DNA of 64,000 nucleotides from Halobacteriovorax sp. JY17 (GTDB lineage: Bacteria; Bdellovibrionota; Bacteriovoracia; Bacteriovoracales; Bacteriovoracaceae). A program made the position numbers and the translations under genes. Positions 45,255 to 52,229 of this stretch are shown here, one piece after another; positions within the stretch are counted from its first letter, which is position 1, and each line of letters starts with the position of its first letter. The DNA is taken from assembly GCF_002753895.1 (NCBI RefSeq), contig NZ_NJER01000003.1, forward strand, positions 186,001 through 250,000, read 5' to 3'. The notes below the pieces were generated by a model that was not told the DNA's origin, did not search any database, and was given only the letters and a program-made list of their open reading frames with translations.

Positions 45255-45599
45255 TTATCTTTTTAGTAGTATTTTCTTCCCAGACTTTGAGAGAGGGATC
45301 TGTCCGCCATTGAGAATTAGCATTAACTCATTTGAGTTTATCTCAGTAACTTCTTTGATGTGTTCAAAGGACATGAATCTCCCACGGTCAATCTTCTTGT
45401 GAATTAGCACAAGTCCATTGCCATCAAAGAATAAAGCTTTGCAGGCCTTTCTACTTTTTGCGACGAATAGAAAAAGAGCTCCTGACATTAGCTCCAGATC
45501 GATCTTATGAGTGACGATATAAGCCAAAGTGTTGTGGCCTTTTCTCATGTCGACGTAGTCGTTAAAAATATAAATGGGATATTTGGGGTCGAAAATCAT
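45255..45599 (-). CDS. tnpB: IS66 accessory protein TnpB
   Basis: The 114-residue protein contains the family features DYVDMRKGHNTLAY, GALFLFVAKSRKACKALFFDGNGLVL (in parts) and KKIDRGRF, equivalent to DMRKG...LFvF-R-...K-L-D-G-gl--KRLe-GRF in IS66 TnpB (Orf2). It is required for transposition of IS66-type elements, though its biochemical role is unclear. It lies 43 bases upstream of the transposase gene. Confidence 0.88.
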   Translation of the reverse strand: MIFDPKYPIYIFNDYVDMRKGHNTLAYIVTHKIDLELMSGALFLFVAKSRKACKALFFDGNGLVLIHKKIDRGRFMSFEHIKEVTEINSNELMLILNGGQIPLSKSGKKILLKR

Positions 45600-45631
45600 G
45601 ACTGGATAATAATGTAGGAGATATTATCTGA

Positions 45632-46096
45632 CTATCCGTGGCAGACGCCCAACTTACGACACATGATAGGGAACTGCTTATTCAAATAGGCCAAAGCACT
45701 TCTACACATCTCTAAATTTGAAAATTTAATATTACGGCTTATTTTGGGTGCGAGTTCCTTTTTAGATAGCGGGGTGAAATCCCACAATTCCTCATAAAGC
45801 CCTCTTCCTGAAAGGGCTGAGAGCTTCCCAATTATTTGGATTAGATAGTAGTCTTCCCAATGCTCAAACTTGCTCAGAGGTCTTTCAAGTAATCTAAAGG
45901 GACGGCCACGAGTCTCCTTTCTTTTCTTCTTTGGAGGAAATGAGAATACTCTCTCACAAAGGTTACACTTATAACGCTGTACCTTGTTTCTTCCTCTCCG
46001 ATAAAATCCATTTTTCCTTATGCACTCACTCGATGGCCGTACTCCTTTTGCTCTACAAGTACACTTGCAGTTATCAAATTTCTGTTCACTATCCAT
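45632..46096 (-). CDS. Zinc-ribbon transposase-associated protein in the tnpA position
   Basis: The 154-residue protein is not a usual IS66 TnpA. Its N-terminus has a cysteine array (CKCTCRAKG, SECIRKNGFYRRGRN, QRYKCNLCERVFSF) that resembles the zinc ribbon of InsA/IS1-type and related transposases. A basic GRP linker and a helical C-terminus follow; there is no DDE core. It is the first gene of the IS66-like set. It may be a DNA-binding accessory protein or the N-terminal piece of another transposase. Confidence 0.6.
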   Translation of the reverse strand: MDSEQKFDNCKCTCRAKGVRPSSECIRKNGFYRRGRNKVQRYKCNLCERVFSFPPKKKRKETRGRPFRLLERPLSKFEHWEDYYLIQIIGKLSALSGRGLYEELWDFTPLSKKELAPKISRNIKFSNLEMCRSALAYLNKQFPIMCRKLGVCHG

Positions 46097-46210
46097 ATTA
46101 ATCTCAATTTCCTACCCACTTGAGTTTAATAATCAATAGTAACAACTCATCGAAATAAATGTAATAAACAATAATAGACTACAGAGTGGTGTTGATTAAC
46201 CCAACCCTTT

Positions 46211-46256
46211 GTGCAATCGCTTGCACTAAGACTAAACATACTAAATTAGCTTGCAC
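46211..46256. repeat. Hairpin GTGCAA/TTGCAC with a spaced second TTGCAC
   Basis: GTGCAA (46211-46216) and TTGCAC (46221-46226) form a small perfect hairpin; a second GCTTGCAC-type copy begins exactly 30 bases after the first (46251-46256). It lies between the ApbE stop and the zinc-ribbon gene. Operator or insertion-element end sequence are both possible. Confidence 0.4.
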
Positions 46257-46331
46257 ATTCTTTTAATCATAATAAATACGTTGAGAAGATGAAAAAAGAC
46301 ATAAGACCACTTCAAAGCCCTTAAAATCTAC

Positions 46332-47303
46332 TCACATACCAAAGACTTGGATTGCCTTGCTAGACAAGTGAGTTTTTCCTTTCATGTCTATAACAAACCC
46401 CAATAAATCACGCTCGTTGAGATAATCAATCGCTTTTTTCGATGAATAGTTCATCAATATAGTTGCAGTCGTATCTGATTCAATAGCATTATCAGCAACG
46501 ACTGTTGTTGTAATAAGTTCACTTCGGCTACGGCCACTTTTGGGGTCTAAAATGTGATGGTCGCTATGGCCTTCTCTCGACGAGTTGTAATGAATATAAC
46601 TACCAGATGATGCGACACTCCCTTTTTTAAGTTGCAAAAAGCCAACTGACCTTTCAACACTTTTTGAGAATGGATTTTTTATTCCAATTCTCCAAGGTCT
46701 TGGAGCACAAGAGTGGGAATGAACTCTTATATCGCCTGAGCCATTAACATAAAAATTATGGATGCCTTCTGACTTTAGCAATTCAAATACTTTATCTACG
46801 GCATATCCTTTTCCTATACCGCCTAAGCCTATTTTCATTTTTTTACTTGGCAAAAATATAGAATGTTCCATCTCATTTAATTCTATATTTTTATAATTAA
46901 TATATTTATGGCCTTCCGTTCTTTCTTTAAGAGACAAAGTACGATTTTCTTTTTTTGCTTTTCGCCACAAGTGACCAACACTAGCATAAGTTATGTCAAA
47001 AGCCCCTTTAGATTGTTCTGAAATCTCGATAGACCTCAAAACCAGATTCCATATTTCCTCATCTACAGGAACAGGCCTAATTCCTGAATATTTATTTATC
47101 TCGTTAAAGGGGCTCTCTTTAAAATCTGTAAATTTCGATTCAATCCGCTTTACTTCCTTTTCTGCCTCTTTAAAAATGTTTAAAACCTGACTTTTAGAAT
47201 GATAAGATTGAGGGAAGCACAAAAGCTGAAATTCTCCCCCCATCGCCTTAAACCGATGTCCTAATCGAATACTACTATTTTTTTCAACTATTGAAGCTGT
47301 CAT
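46332..47303 (-). CDS. apbE: ApbE-type FAD:protein FMN transferase
   Basis: The 323-residue protein shows the ApbE motifs: FDITYASVGHLWRKA (about 101-115), GLGGIGKGYAVD (about 159-170), GSGDIRVHS (about 188-196), SVASSGSYIHY, DHHILDPKSG (about 249-258) and the metal-site helix ADNAIESDTTAT (about 272-283). ApbE transfers FMN from FAD to Thr/Ser in exported proteins. Unlike most, this one has no visible signal peptide or lipobox at residues 1-25. Its ATG overlaps the thioredoxin-like stop by one base (TAATG). The likely target is the DUF3570 protein of the same operon. Confidence 0.9.
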   Translation of the reverse strand: MTASIVEKNSSIRLGHRFKAMGGEFQLLCFPQSYHSKSQVLNIFKEAEKEVKRIESKFTDFKESPFNEINKYSGIRPVPVDEEIWNLVLRSIEISEQSKGAFDITYASVGHLWRKAKKENRTLSLKERTEGHKYINYKNIELNEMEHSIFLPSKKMKIGLGGIGKGYAVDKVFELLKSEGIHNFYVNGSGDIRVHSHSCAPRPWRIGIKNPFSKSVERSVGFLQLKKGSVASSGSYIHYNSSREGHSDHHILDPKSGRSRSELITTTVVADNAIESDTTATILMNYSSKKAIDYLNERDLLGFVIDMKGKTHLSSKAIQVFGM

Positions 47304-47746
47304 TAAATCTTCTTAGGAGGACGATTTCCTCTGAATAGAACTTCCATTTTATTGTTTATAAGAATAGTTTTAGGAAGGTCTGTAATATTTAGGCTTTTAG
47401 AAGTTACTCTATCCTTATCTTCTAGGATAAGGTAGCTGAAATTATGCTTCTTCAAAAACCTCTTAATTTTCTTTCTTTTTTCCCCTGCATTCACAGCAAC
47501 AAAAAGAACTCCATTTTTCTCATGCTTTTTCTTTAAACTCTCTAGCTCTTCTAATTCTTGAATGCAAGCCGTACACCATGATGCCCAAAAGTTGATTAAT
47601 ATCTTGTTATACTTTTTTGTCTCTTTCTTGATTTCAAAGGACTCTTTTTTCCCATAGATTGGTAAAGTAAAATTTTTCAATTCTTCAGCCTGAACTCCAA
47701 AAGAGATAAATAAAAGCAGTAAAGAAAATAAGGTTGCCTTAAACAT
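47303..47746 (-). CDS. TlpA/ResA-like exported thioredoxin
   Basis: The 147-residue protein has a Sec signal peptide (MFKATLFSLLLLFISFGVQA) followed by a thioredoxin fold. INFWASWCTACIQELEEL contains the C-x2-C active site (WCTAC, about 56-60), and the cis-proline loop is DLPKT. It should act as a periplasmic thiol-disulfide reductase or oxidase. Flanked by ApbE and the DUF3570/DUF4266 genes in one operon, it may keep the cysteine-bearing tail of the DUF4266 lipoprotein or another partner in the right redox state; that is inference. Confidence 0.88.
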   Translation of the reverse strand: MFKATLFSLLLLFISFGVQAEELKNFTLPIYGKKESFEIKKETKKYNKILINFWASWCTACIQELEELESLKKKHEKNGVLFVAVNAGEKRKKIKRFLKKHNFSYLILEDKDRVTSKSLNITDLPKTILINNKMEVLFRGNRPPKKI

Positions 47747-47754
47747 AAATATTC

Positions 47755-48933
47755 CTAAAACTCGAAGCCAAGAGATGACTGAAAATAAGCATATATTAAG
47801 CCATTTGAACGTTTGTAGCCAGTAACACCATTATTCCAAGTAAAGTCATCTAGCTCCATACCAAAAAGTTTTTTTCCTTCAAAGTTACTAGAGAGATACA
47901 TACTCAACTCATACGAATTAAACTTATCTAAGTCTGAGTCGCTCGTCATAAAATCTTGGCTCGTATTAAAGGAGTCTTGATAATATCGAACCTTATCTTG
48001 AGAATGAAGTCTTATTGAAAATTCCAAAAAATCTTCATCATCATTTATCTCTTTTAAAAATGCCAACCGTACCGTATGAGCGTCGAGCCTCCATTGGTCA
48101 AAGTAATATCTATAAAAAAGGTTCATCGCAAAAGTATCACTAAAGCCGTGTACCCATTTTGATGAAGCGGCATATCTTTTCCGTGAGTCTGGTAATTTTT
48201 CAGACTCACGAATATCAGAAACCAAGACACTGCTAGCAGTAGACTCAAGGTTATCCTTAGCCTGAATATAAGTTAAACCAAATTGAATAATGTCCTTTCT
48301 CGTTAGTATTTGAGAAGCTGTTAGGCTTGCCGCCAAAATCTTCCTAGGCTTAAACTCTGAAATAGTAGCACTGCCAGCAGGGGTTAAATCTTCAAACAGC
48401 CTAACTTCATCTGAATAATATTGAAGACCAAGACCAATAGTGAAGTTGTCTTTAGCCAGAGAACGCTCTACTCCCAAACTGGCATTAAGAGAGCGATAAT
48501 CGTACTCTGAAGAAAAGCCTAAGCCTCCATTGAATGCCCAATCACCTATTTCCTTTCTGGCTCCAACAGTTCCAGAAACTCTGGATTGCCCCTTAATCGG
48601 CTCACCTCCACTTGCACCTGTTAAACCGTCTAATTTTGTGTCAGAAGCCGCAGTCCAAAAATCAAATACAAAGTGAGCATTTATTGCAGTATCTTCTGTA
48701 ATTTGATGTTCAATGAAAAGCATTGGCTCAACGACATTTGCTTCTTCTCTTTTTGAATTATCGAAGACCTGTTCTCCATCGTCACTATTTTGGTGATAAA
48801 GATTAAACAAGAGCTTAAATTTTGTCTGCCCTTTTTCCATCATTTCAGCAAAGACACTTTGAATCGAAGTAATAACTAGAAATAAACTTAGGGCGAGCTT
48901 TTTTAATTTAGTTACATCCACATCCACCACCAA
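47755..48933 (-). CDS. DUF3570-family barrel-like exported protein, candidate flavoprotein
   Basis: The ~390-residue product has a signal peptide ending SVFA (about residue 29) and a mature part of alternating amphipathic strands ending FQSSLGFEF, with terminal Phe, as in outer-membrane barrels. I assign it to DUF3570 by its layout and by the company it keeps. Residues 102-108, DGLTGAS, match the ApbE acceptor pattern D-x2-[S/T]-G-A-[T/S], so Ser108 may carry FMN. The start is ambiguous (TTG 48933 or one of several following GTG codons) and overlaps the end of the DUF4266 gene by up to 26 bases. Confidence 0.75.
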   Translation of the reverse strand: MVVDVDVTKLKKLALSLFLVITSIQSVFAEMMEKGQTKFKLLFNLYHQNSDDGEQVFDNSKREEANVVEPMLFIEHQITEDTAINAHFVFDFWTAASDTKLDGLTGASGGEPIKGQSRVSGTVGARKEIGDWAFNGGLGFSSEYDYRSLNASLGVERSLAKDNFTIGLGLQYYSDEVRLFEDLTPAGSATISEFKPRKILAASLTASQILTRKDIIQFGLTYIQAKDNLESTASSVLVSDIRESEKLPDSRKRYAASSKWVHGFSDTFAMNLFYRYYFDQWRLDAHTVRLAFLKEINDDEDFLEFSIRLHSQDKVRYYQDSFNTSQDFMTSDSDLDKFNSYELSMYLSSNFEGKKLFGMELDDFTWNNGVTGYKRSNGLIYAYFQSSLGFEF

Positions 48934-49111
48934 CTGCGGAACTCCCGCCTACGGCTCCTTCCCTAAAAGAACGAACTTCCTCTTGAAAAACACTTTCCTC
49001 TGGATGAGGGTCTAGTTGCATAATCTTTTTTGATAGAAGGCCTCTATCAATTTGCTCTACATTTGCACAAGAAACGAGAGACAAGAGTAAAATGCCTAAT
49101 AATAATTTCAT
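48908..49111 (-). CDS. DUF4266-type small lipoprotein with GGGCGCN tail
   Basis: The 67-residue product has a lipoprotein signal (lipobox LVSC, Cys15), a short segment with KKIMQLDP and SFREGA, and a glycine/cysteine end, GGGCGCN. This combination (catalogue motif ...S-x-EGA...GGGCGCN) is the DUF4266 pattern. Mature size is only ~53 residues. The two tail cysteines could bind metal, be oxidised, or be modified. It is the first gene of the operon with DUF3570, TlpA and ApbE proteins, 5' of a TATAAT promoter. Confidence 0.75.
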   Translation of the reverse strand: MKLLLGILLLSLVSCANVEQIDRGLLSKKIMQLDPHPEESVFQEEVRSFREGAVGGSSAVGGGCGCN

Positions 49112-49128
49112 ATCATTTCCTTTTCTTT

Positions 49129-49157
49129 ATTATATCAGATAATTAGAATATTTACAT
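49129..49157 (-). promoter_or_regulatory. Promoter of the DUF4266-DUF3570-tlpA-apbE operon
   Basis: On the minus strand an extended -10, TGATATAAT (TATAAT at 49134-49129), lies 18 bases before the DUF4266 ATG at 49111. A weak -35 (ATGTAA) is 17 bases upstream. AAAGGAAA follows as the ribosome site. Confidence 0.6.
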
Positions 49158-49246
49158 TGAGGAAAAAACCACTCTATTCACTAAAAATCATCTTTTATGC
49201 CGGTTACTTATAAAGTTAGATTATATTTCTCAGTTATTTTTCAATT

Positions 49247-49549
49247 CTACTCAACCTTCTTCAGAACTTGATATATAGTCTTCCCATACCAAAGACCTTT
49301 CTTAGTCTTTGTCGGAACTTTAAGAACATTTAATATTTCAGCAATTTTTCGATAGCTATAACCTTTAGCTCTAAACTCTTTCATTTTTTCAATAACCTCT
49401 CGCTCCCTCTTATGTTGAGACACCTCTCTCTTTTCAACTTTTTGACCATACGCAAGACCACGCCTCCTTTTTTGGTTCTTTCCAGCCCCACGAATAGAGA
49501 TTTCGCATTCCTTCAATCTCTTTAAAATAGTCGTTCGGGAGGACGCCAC
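49247..49549 (-). CDS. Recombinase-like HTH protein, 5' end probably lost
   Basis: From GTG 49549 the frame gives 100 residues; GYSYRKIAEILNVLKVPTKTKKGLW (in parts, about 64-88) resembles the 'recombinase' segment near the C-terminus of large serine recombinases (G-x-S-x-R-x-I-A-x2-L-N...P-T...W). The same frame continues upstream without a stop to 49759, and its nearer part encodes a second HTH (LEGLSCAEISRSVASSRTTIL), so the true protein was longer. No conventional start is present in that extension and no catalytic serine domain is seen. Probably a truncated integrase or its accessory. Confidence 0.5.
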   Translation of the reverse strand: MASSRTTILKRLKECEISIRGAGKNQKRRRGLAYGQKVEKREVSQHKREREVIEKMKEFRAKGYSYRKIAEILNVLKVPTKTKKGLWYGKTIYQVLKKVE

Positions 49550-49698
49550 AGACCTCGAAATTTCAGCACAAGAAAGGCCTTCTAAGACATATTTTTGATG
49601 GAGGAACTCTTTGGTTAGGACTTCAGGCTCATGGAAAAAATCAATTATATTAGACAGTTCTGATGGAGGACGATATTCTTGTTTTGTGGAGGTTTGAT

Positions 49699-49801
49699 GA
49701 CCCCATTGATTTTCTTGACTACATTCACGAAAGTGATAATCCCTTCGGGGTGATTCATATTAAGCCTCGTTCACAACCCGTTCGAGGCTTTTTTGTTTCT
49801 A
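49699..49801 (+). repeat. tRNA-His 3' flank element, copy B (no tRNA body)
   Basis: This stretch aligns over its length with 42538-42631, starting at ACCCCATT (the tRNA 3' end equivalent) and ending TTTTTGTTTCTA. The small hairpin is CCC-TTCG-GGG here versus CTC-TTCG-GAG in copy A, and the terminator stem is GCCTCG/CGAGGC versus GGCCCG/CGGGCC around an identical 13-base loop. These are base-pair-preserving changes. No tRNA sequence precedes it. It also functions as the 3' boundary of the P450 gene. Confidence 0.65.
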
Positions 49802-51078
49802 CGGAATTTAATCCAAACAGGAGAACTTGGCGCAAGGGCCACTGCGATCTTGGCCTTTGGTATTTCTTTTGAGAGACATTCAAGTTCATAGTTATTTAAA
49901 AACTTATCTAAAACAATTTGCATAATTGAAAGACCGAGCTGCTCGCCGATACACTTTCTTGGCCCTTTTCCAAAAGGAAAGTAAGCTTTTAGCGTATGTG
50001 GTTTTACATCTTTGAAGCGCTCTGGATTAAATTCATTTGGATTCTTCCAAAATTCTTCCATTCGGTGAACCACATAAGCGGGAACAACCACATTCGTATT
50101 CTTAGGAATTTTTAAATCACCAAGAATTGTGTCACTAGAAGCCTTTCTCGAAAATATAGGAAGAGCTGAGTAAAGCCTAAGCCCTTCGTGAATAATATTT
50201 AAATGATCTGAATCTTTCCAATTACCATGAGTAGCTAAAAGAGTAAAAATCCATCCCAAACTAAATGCTGTTGTCTCATGTCCTGCGATCAGAAGTGTTA
50301 GAAGCTCGTCTTTAATTTCATGCTTAGTTAACTCTCCTCTCTCACCAGCTGCGACAAGTTTAGCTAACACTCCTTCGCTATCTTTGGTTTCAATAAGATC
50401 AAAGATCAGGGTTTCAAGGAAATTATAATGCTTTGAAAATTTCTTATGCTTATATGTTGGAACCCAATATGGAAGTGGAATAAAATCAAAGATTCTATTG
50501 AAGGTGACCTCAGAGCAAAACTCTAGGGCCTCTTTAAAATGACTTACTTGTTCATTCTCTAGTCGAACACCTAGGAATAACTCACACGAAATATCAAAGG
50601 ACATATCTTTAAAGAAGTTGAAGATATCAACTTCACTTTCATCAGATAACTTATTTATATATTCTTCAACGACACTTTCAATTCTTGTAGTGAATTCTTT
50701 AACAGATGGCCTCGTAAATTCTTTAGCAATTAGAGAACGCTTCTTACTCCAATCTTCAAGGTCATTATTGACGGCGAGCCCGCCTCCAATAACAGCACTC
50801 ACTTCTAAGAGCTGATCTCCCTTTATAAAGTCAGAGTGACGTTTAATAAATAACTCTTCAATAAGCTCAGGCCTGTAAATAATAACTGAATTCATAGGCC
50901 AAGGAAAACTCGCATAGTCTCCATAATCTCTTTGCACACTAAGAAAAGAGTCCAAAATATCTCTTTGAAATTTCTTCACGTATGAAAAAAAACTCTTACC
51001 TCTTGGTCCGTGAATATGAGAGAGATCTACTCTTTCAAAAAATGATTTAGAATTTGTGCGCTTATTGATATTTGTCAT
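49771..51078 (-). CDS. Cytochrome P450
   Basis: The 435-residue protein has every P450 landmark: the I-helix oxygen-activation motif AGHETT (about 267-272), ExxR in EGLRLYS (about 297-303), the PERF segment (NPERF) and the heme loop FGKGPRKCIG (about 371-380) with the cysteine thiolate. No N-terminal membrane anchor is evident. The substrate is unknown; no ferredoxin or reductase gene is adjacent. Its last codons and stop lie inside the copy B terminator hairpin, so its C-terminal ~8 residues may have been altered by whatever rearrangement placed that element here. Confidence 0.95.
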   Translation of the reverse strand: MTNINKRTNSKSFFERVDLSHIHGPRGKSFFSYVKKFQRDILDSFLSVQRDYGDYASFPWPMNSVIIYRPELIEELFIKRHSDFIKGDQLLEVSAVIGGGLAVNNDLEDWSKKRSLIAKEFTRPSVKEFTTRIESVVEEYINKLSDESEVDIFNFFKDMSFDISCELFLGVRLENEQVSHFKEALEFCSEVTFNRIFDFIPLPYWVPTYKHKKFSKHYNFLETLIFDLIETKDSEGVLAKLVAAGERGELTKHEIKDELLTLLIAGHETTAFSLGWIFTLLATHGNWKDSDHLNIIHEGLRLYSALPIFSRKASSDTILGDLKIPKNTNVVVPAYVVHRMEEFWKNPNEFNPERFKDVKPHTLKAYFPFGKGPRKCIGEQLGLSIMQIVLDKFLNNYELECLSKEIPKAKIAVALAPSSPVWIKFRRNKKASNGL

Positions 51079-51091
51079 AATTTAATTATAA

Positions 51092-51544
51092 CTAATTTCT
51101 TTCATCTTTAGGAGATTCCATCACAACAAAAGTTGATATTGAGTTCACTTGGGGTAATGTTCCAAGAACATCGGTGTGAAATACTTTATAAGAAACCAAA
51201 TCCGCAGTTTCAACTCTCAGCAAATACTCAAATGCTCCTGTAATATTATGGCACTCACGAACTTCAGGAGATTTCACAATGGCCTTTTCAAAGTTCTCTT
51301 GTGACTTCTTAGTATGCACGGAAAGCCCTACCGAAATATAAGCGACAAAACCAATACCTAAGCGAGAAGTATCAAGGACCGCTCTATAACCTTTAATAAT
51401 TCCACTTCTCTCAAGCTCTTGAACTCTTCTAAGGCAAGCTGATGGAGAAAGTCCTATTCGGCCAGAAAGCTCGGAGTTACTCACTCGCCCATCAATGCTC
51501 AACTCTTGCAATATTCTTTCGTCAATTTCATCTATTTTAGTCAT
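51092..51544 (-). CDS. Lrp/AsnC-family transcriptional regulator
   Basis: Start ATG 51544 gives a standard 150-residue Lrp protein: MTKIDEIDERILQELSIDGR leads into the HTH NSELSGRIGLSPSACLRRVQELE, followed by the RAM ligand-binding domain (YRAVLD...GFVAYISVGL...). A longer frame reaching 51583 adds residues not seen in the family. It is divergent from a LysE-type exporter 73 bases away, the classic layout for amino-acid-responsive control of an exporter. No clear Shine-Dalgarno is visible. Confidence 0.9.
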   Translation of the reverse strand: MTKIDEIDERILQELSIDGRVSNSELSGRIGLSPSACLRRVQELERSGIIKGYRAVLDTSRLGIGFVAYISVGLSVHTKKSQENFEKAIVKSPEVRECHNITGAFEYLLRVETADLVSYKVFHTDVLGTLPQVNSISTFVVMESPKDERN

Positions 51545-51617
51545 ATATTGCAAAAAGTAGCACTTAGGCACATCAAAAAGCAAGATAAAAAAATACGTTC
51601 TCTGCTATATTAATCTC

Positions 51618-52208
51618 ATGAATAATGAAACTCTTAATGCTCTATTCGCCTTTGCCCTCGTATCTTCCATAACTCCAGGGCCTAACAATATAATGCTCAT
51701 GAGTTCTGGAACAAACTTTGGCATAAAGAAATCTATTCCTCACATGCTTGGAGTAAGTATTGGATTTGCTCTAATGATTATTCTTGTTGGGTCGGGCTTA
51801 ATGGAGCTATTTACTCTTTATCCAGTTGCTCAAAAAATTTTAAAGATTGTTAGCATTATTTACTTAGTTTATCTGTCTTACAGAATTGCTACCTCAACTC
51901 CTGTTACAACAAACTCAACAGTGATAAAAAAGCCTTTTTCATTTATTCAAGCAGCTCTCTTTCAATGGGTTAATCCGAAAGCATGGACTATGGCCCTTGC
52001 GGCAATAACTTTATTTTCTCCATCAAATAATTTTCAAGATATTTTAAAGGTCTCCATTGCCTATGGACTTGTAAATCTTCCATCTGTAAGTCTTTGGGTA
52101 GTTCTTGGAAAAGAAATTAGAAAAGTGTTAAGTAGTCAGGCAAAATTAAGATTTTTCAATGCCACAATGGCAAGTTTACTACTAGCCTCTCTTTACTTTA
52201 TTATTTAA
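51618..52208 (+). CDS. LysE/RhtB-family amino-acid exporter
   Basis: The 196-residue inner-membrane protein has about six hydrophobic segments and the N-terminal signature SSITPGPNNIMLMSSGTNFG (about 16-35), which is characteristic of LysE/RhtB transporters. It should export an amino acid or derivative when internal levels are high, as may occur during protein digestion. TATATT ends only six bases before the ATG and no Shine-Dalgarno is present, so the message could be leaderless. The divergent Lrp gene is the likely regulator. Confidence 0.88.
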   Translation: MNNETLNALFAFALVSSITPGPNNIMLMSSGTNFGIKKSIPHMLGVSIGFALMIILVGSGLMELFTLYPVAQKILKIVSIIYLVYLSYRIATSTPVTTNSTVIKKPFSFIQAALFQWVNPKAWTMALAAITLFSPSNNFQDILKVSIAYGLVNLPSVSLWVVLGKEIRKVLSSQAKLRFFNATMASLLLASLYFII

Positions 52209-52229
52209 TCTATTAAAGAATAGATACTC

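Larger units (their letters stand above)
43676..46096 (-). mobile_element. IS66-like insertion element (three genes, ends undefined)
   Basis: Three minus-strand genes (zinc-ribbon protein, TnpB, TnpC) lie in the order expected of IS66 elements with short gaps of 32 and 43 bases. I could not identify matching terminal inverted repeats or a target duplication by eye, so the limits given are those of the genes only. Confidence 0.7.

Noticed and set aside
49663-49872. Plus-strand 69-codon frame across copy B and the P450 end
   Set aside because: It covers the terminator hairpin and the antisense of the P450 C-terminus, and the product resembles nothing; treated as chance.
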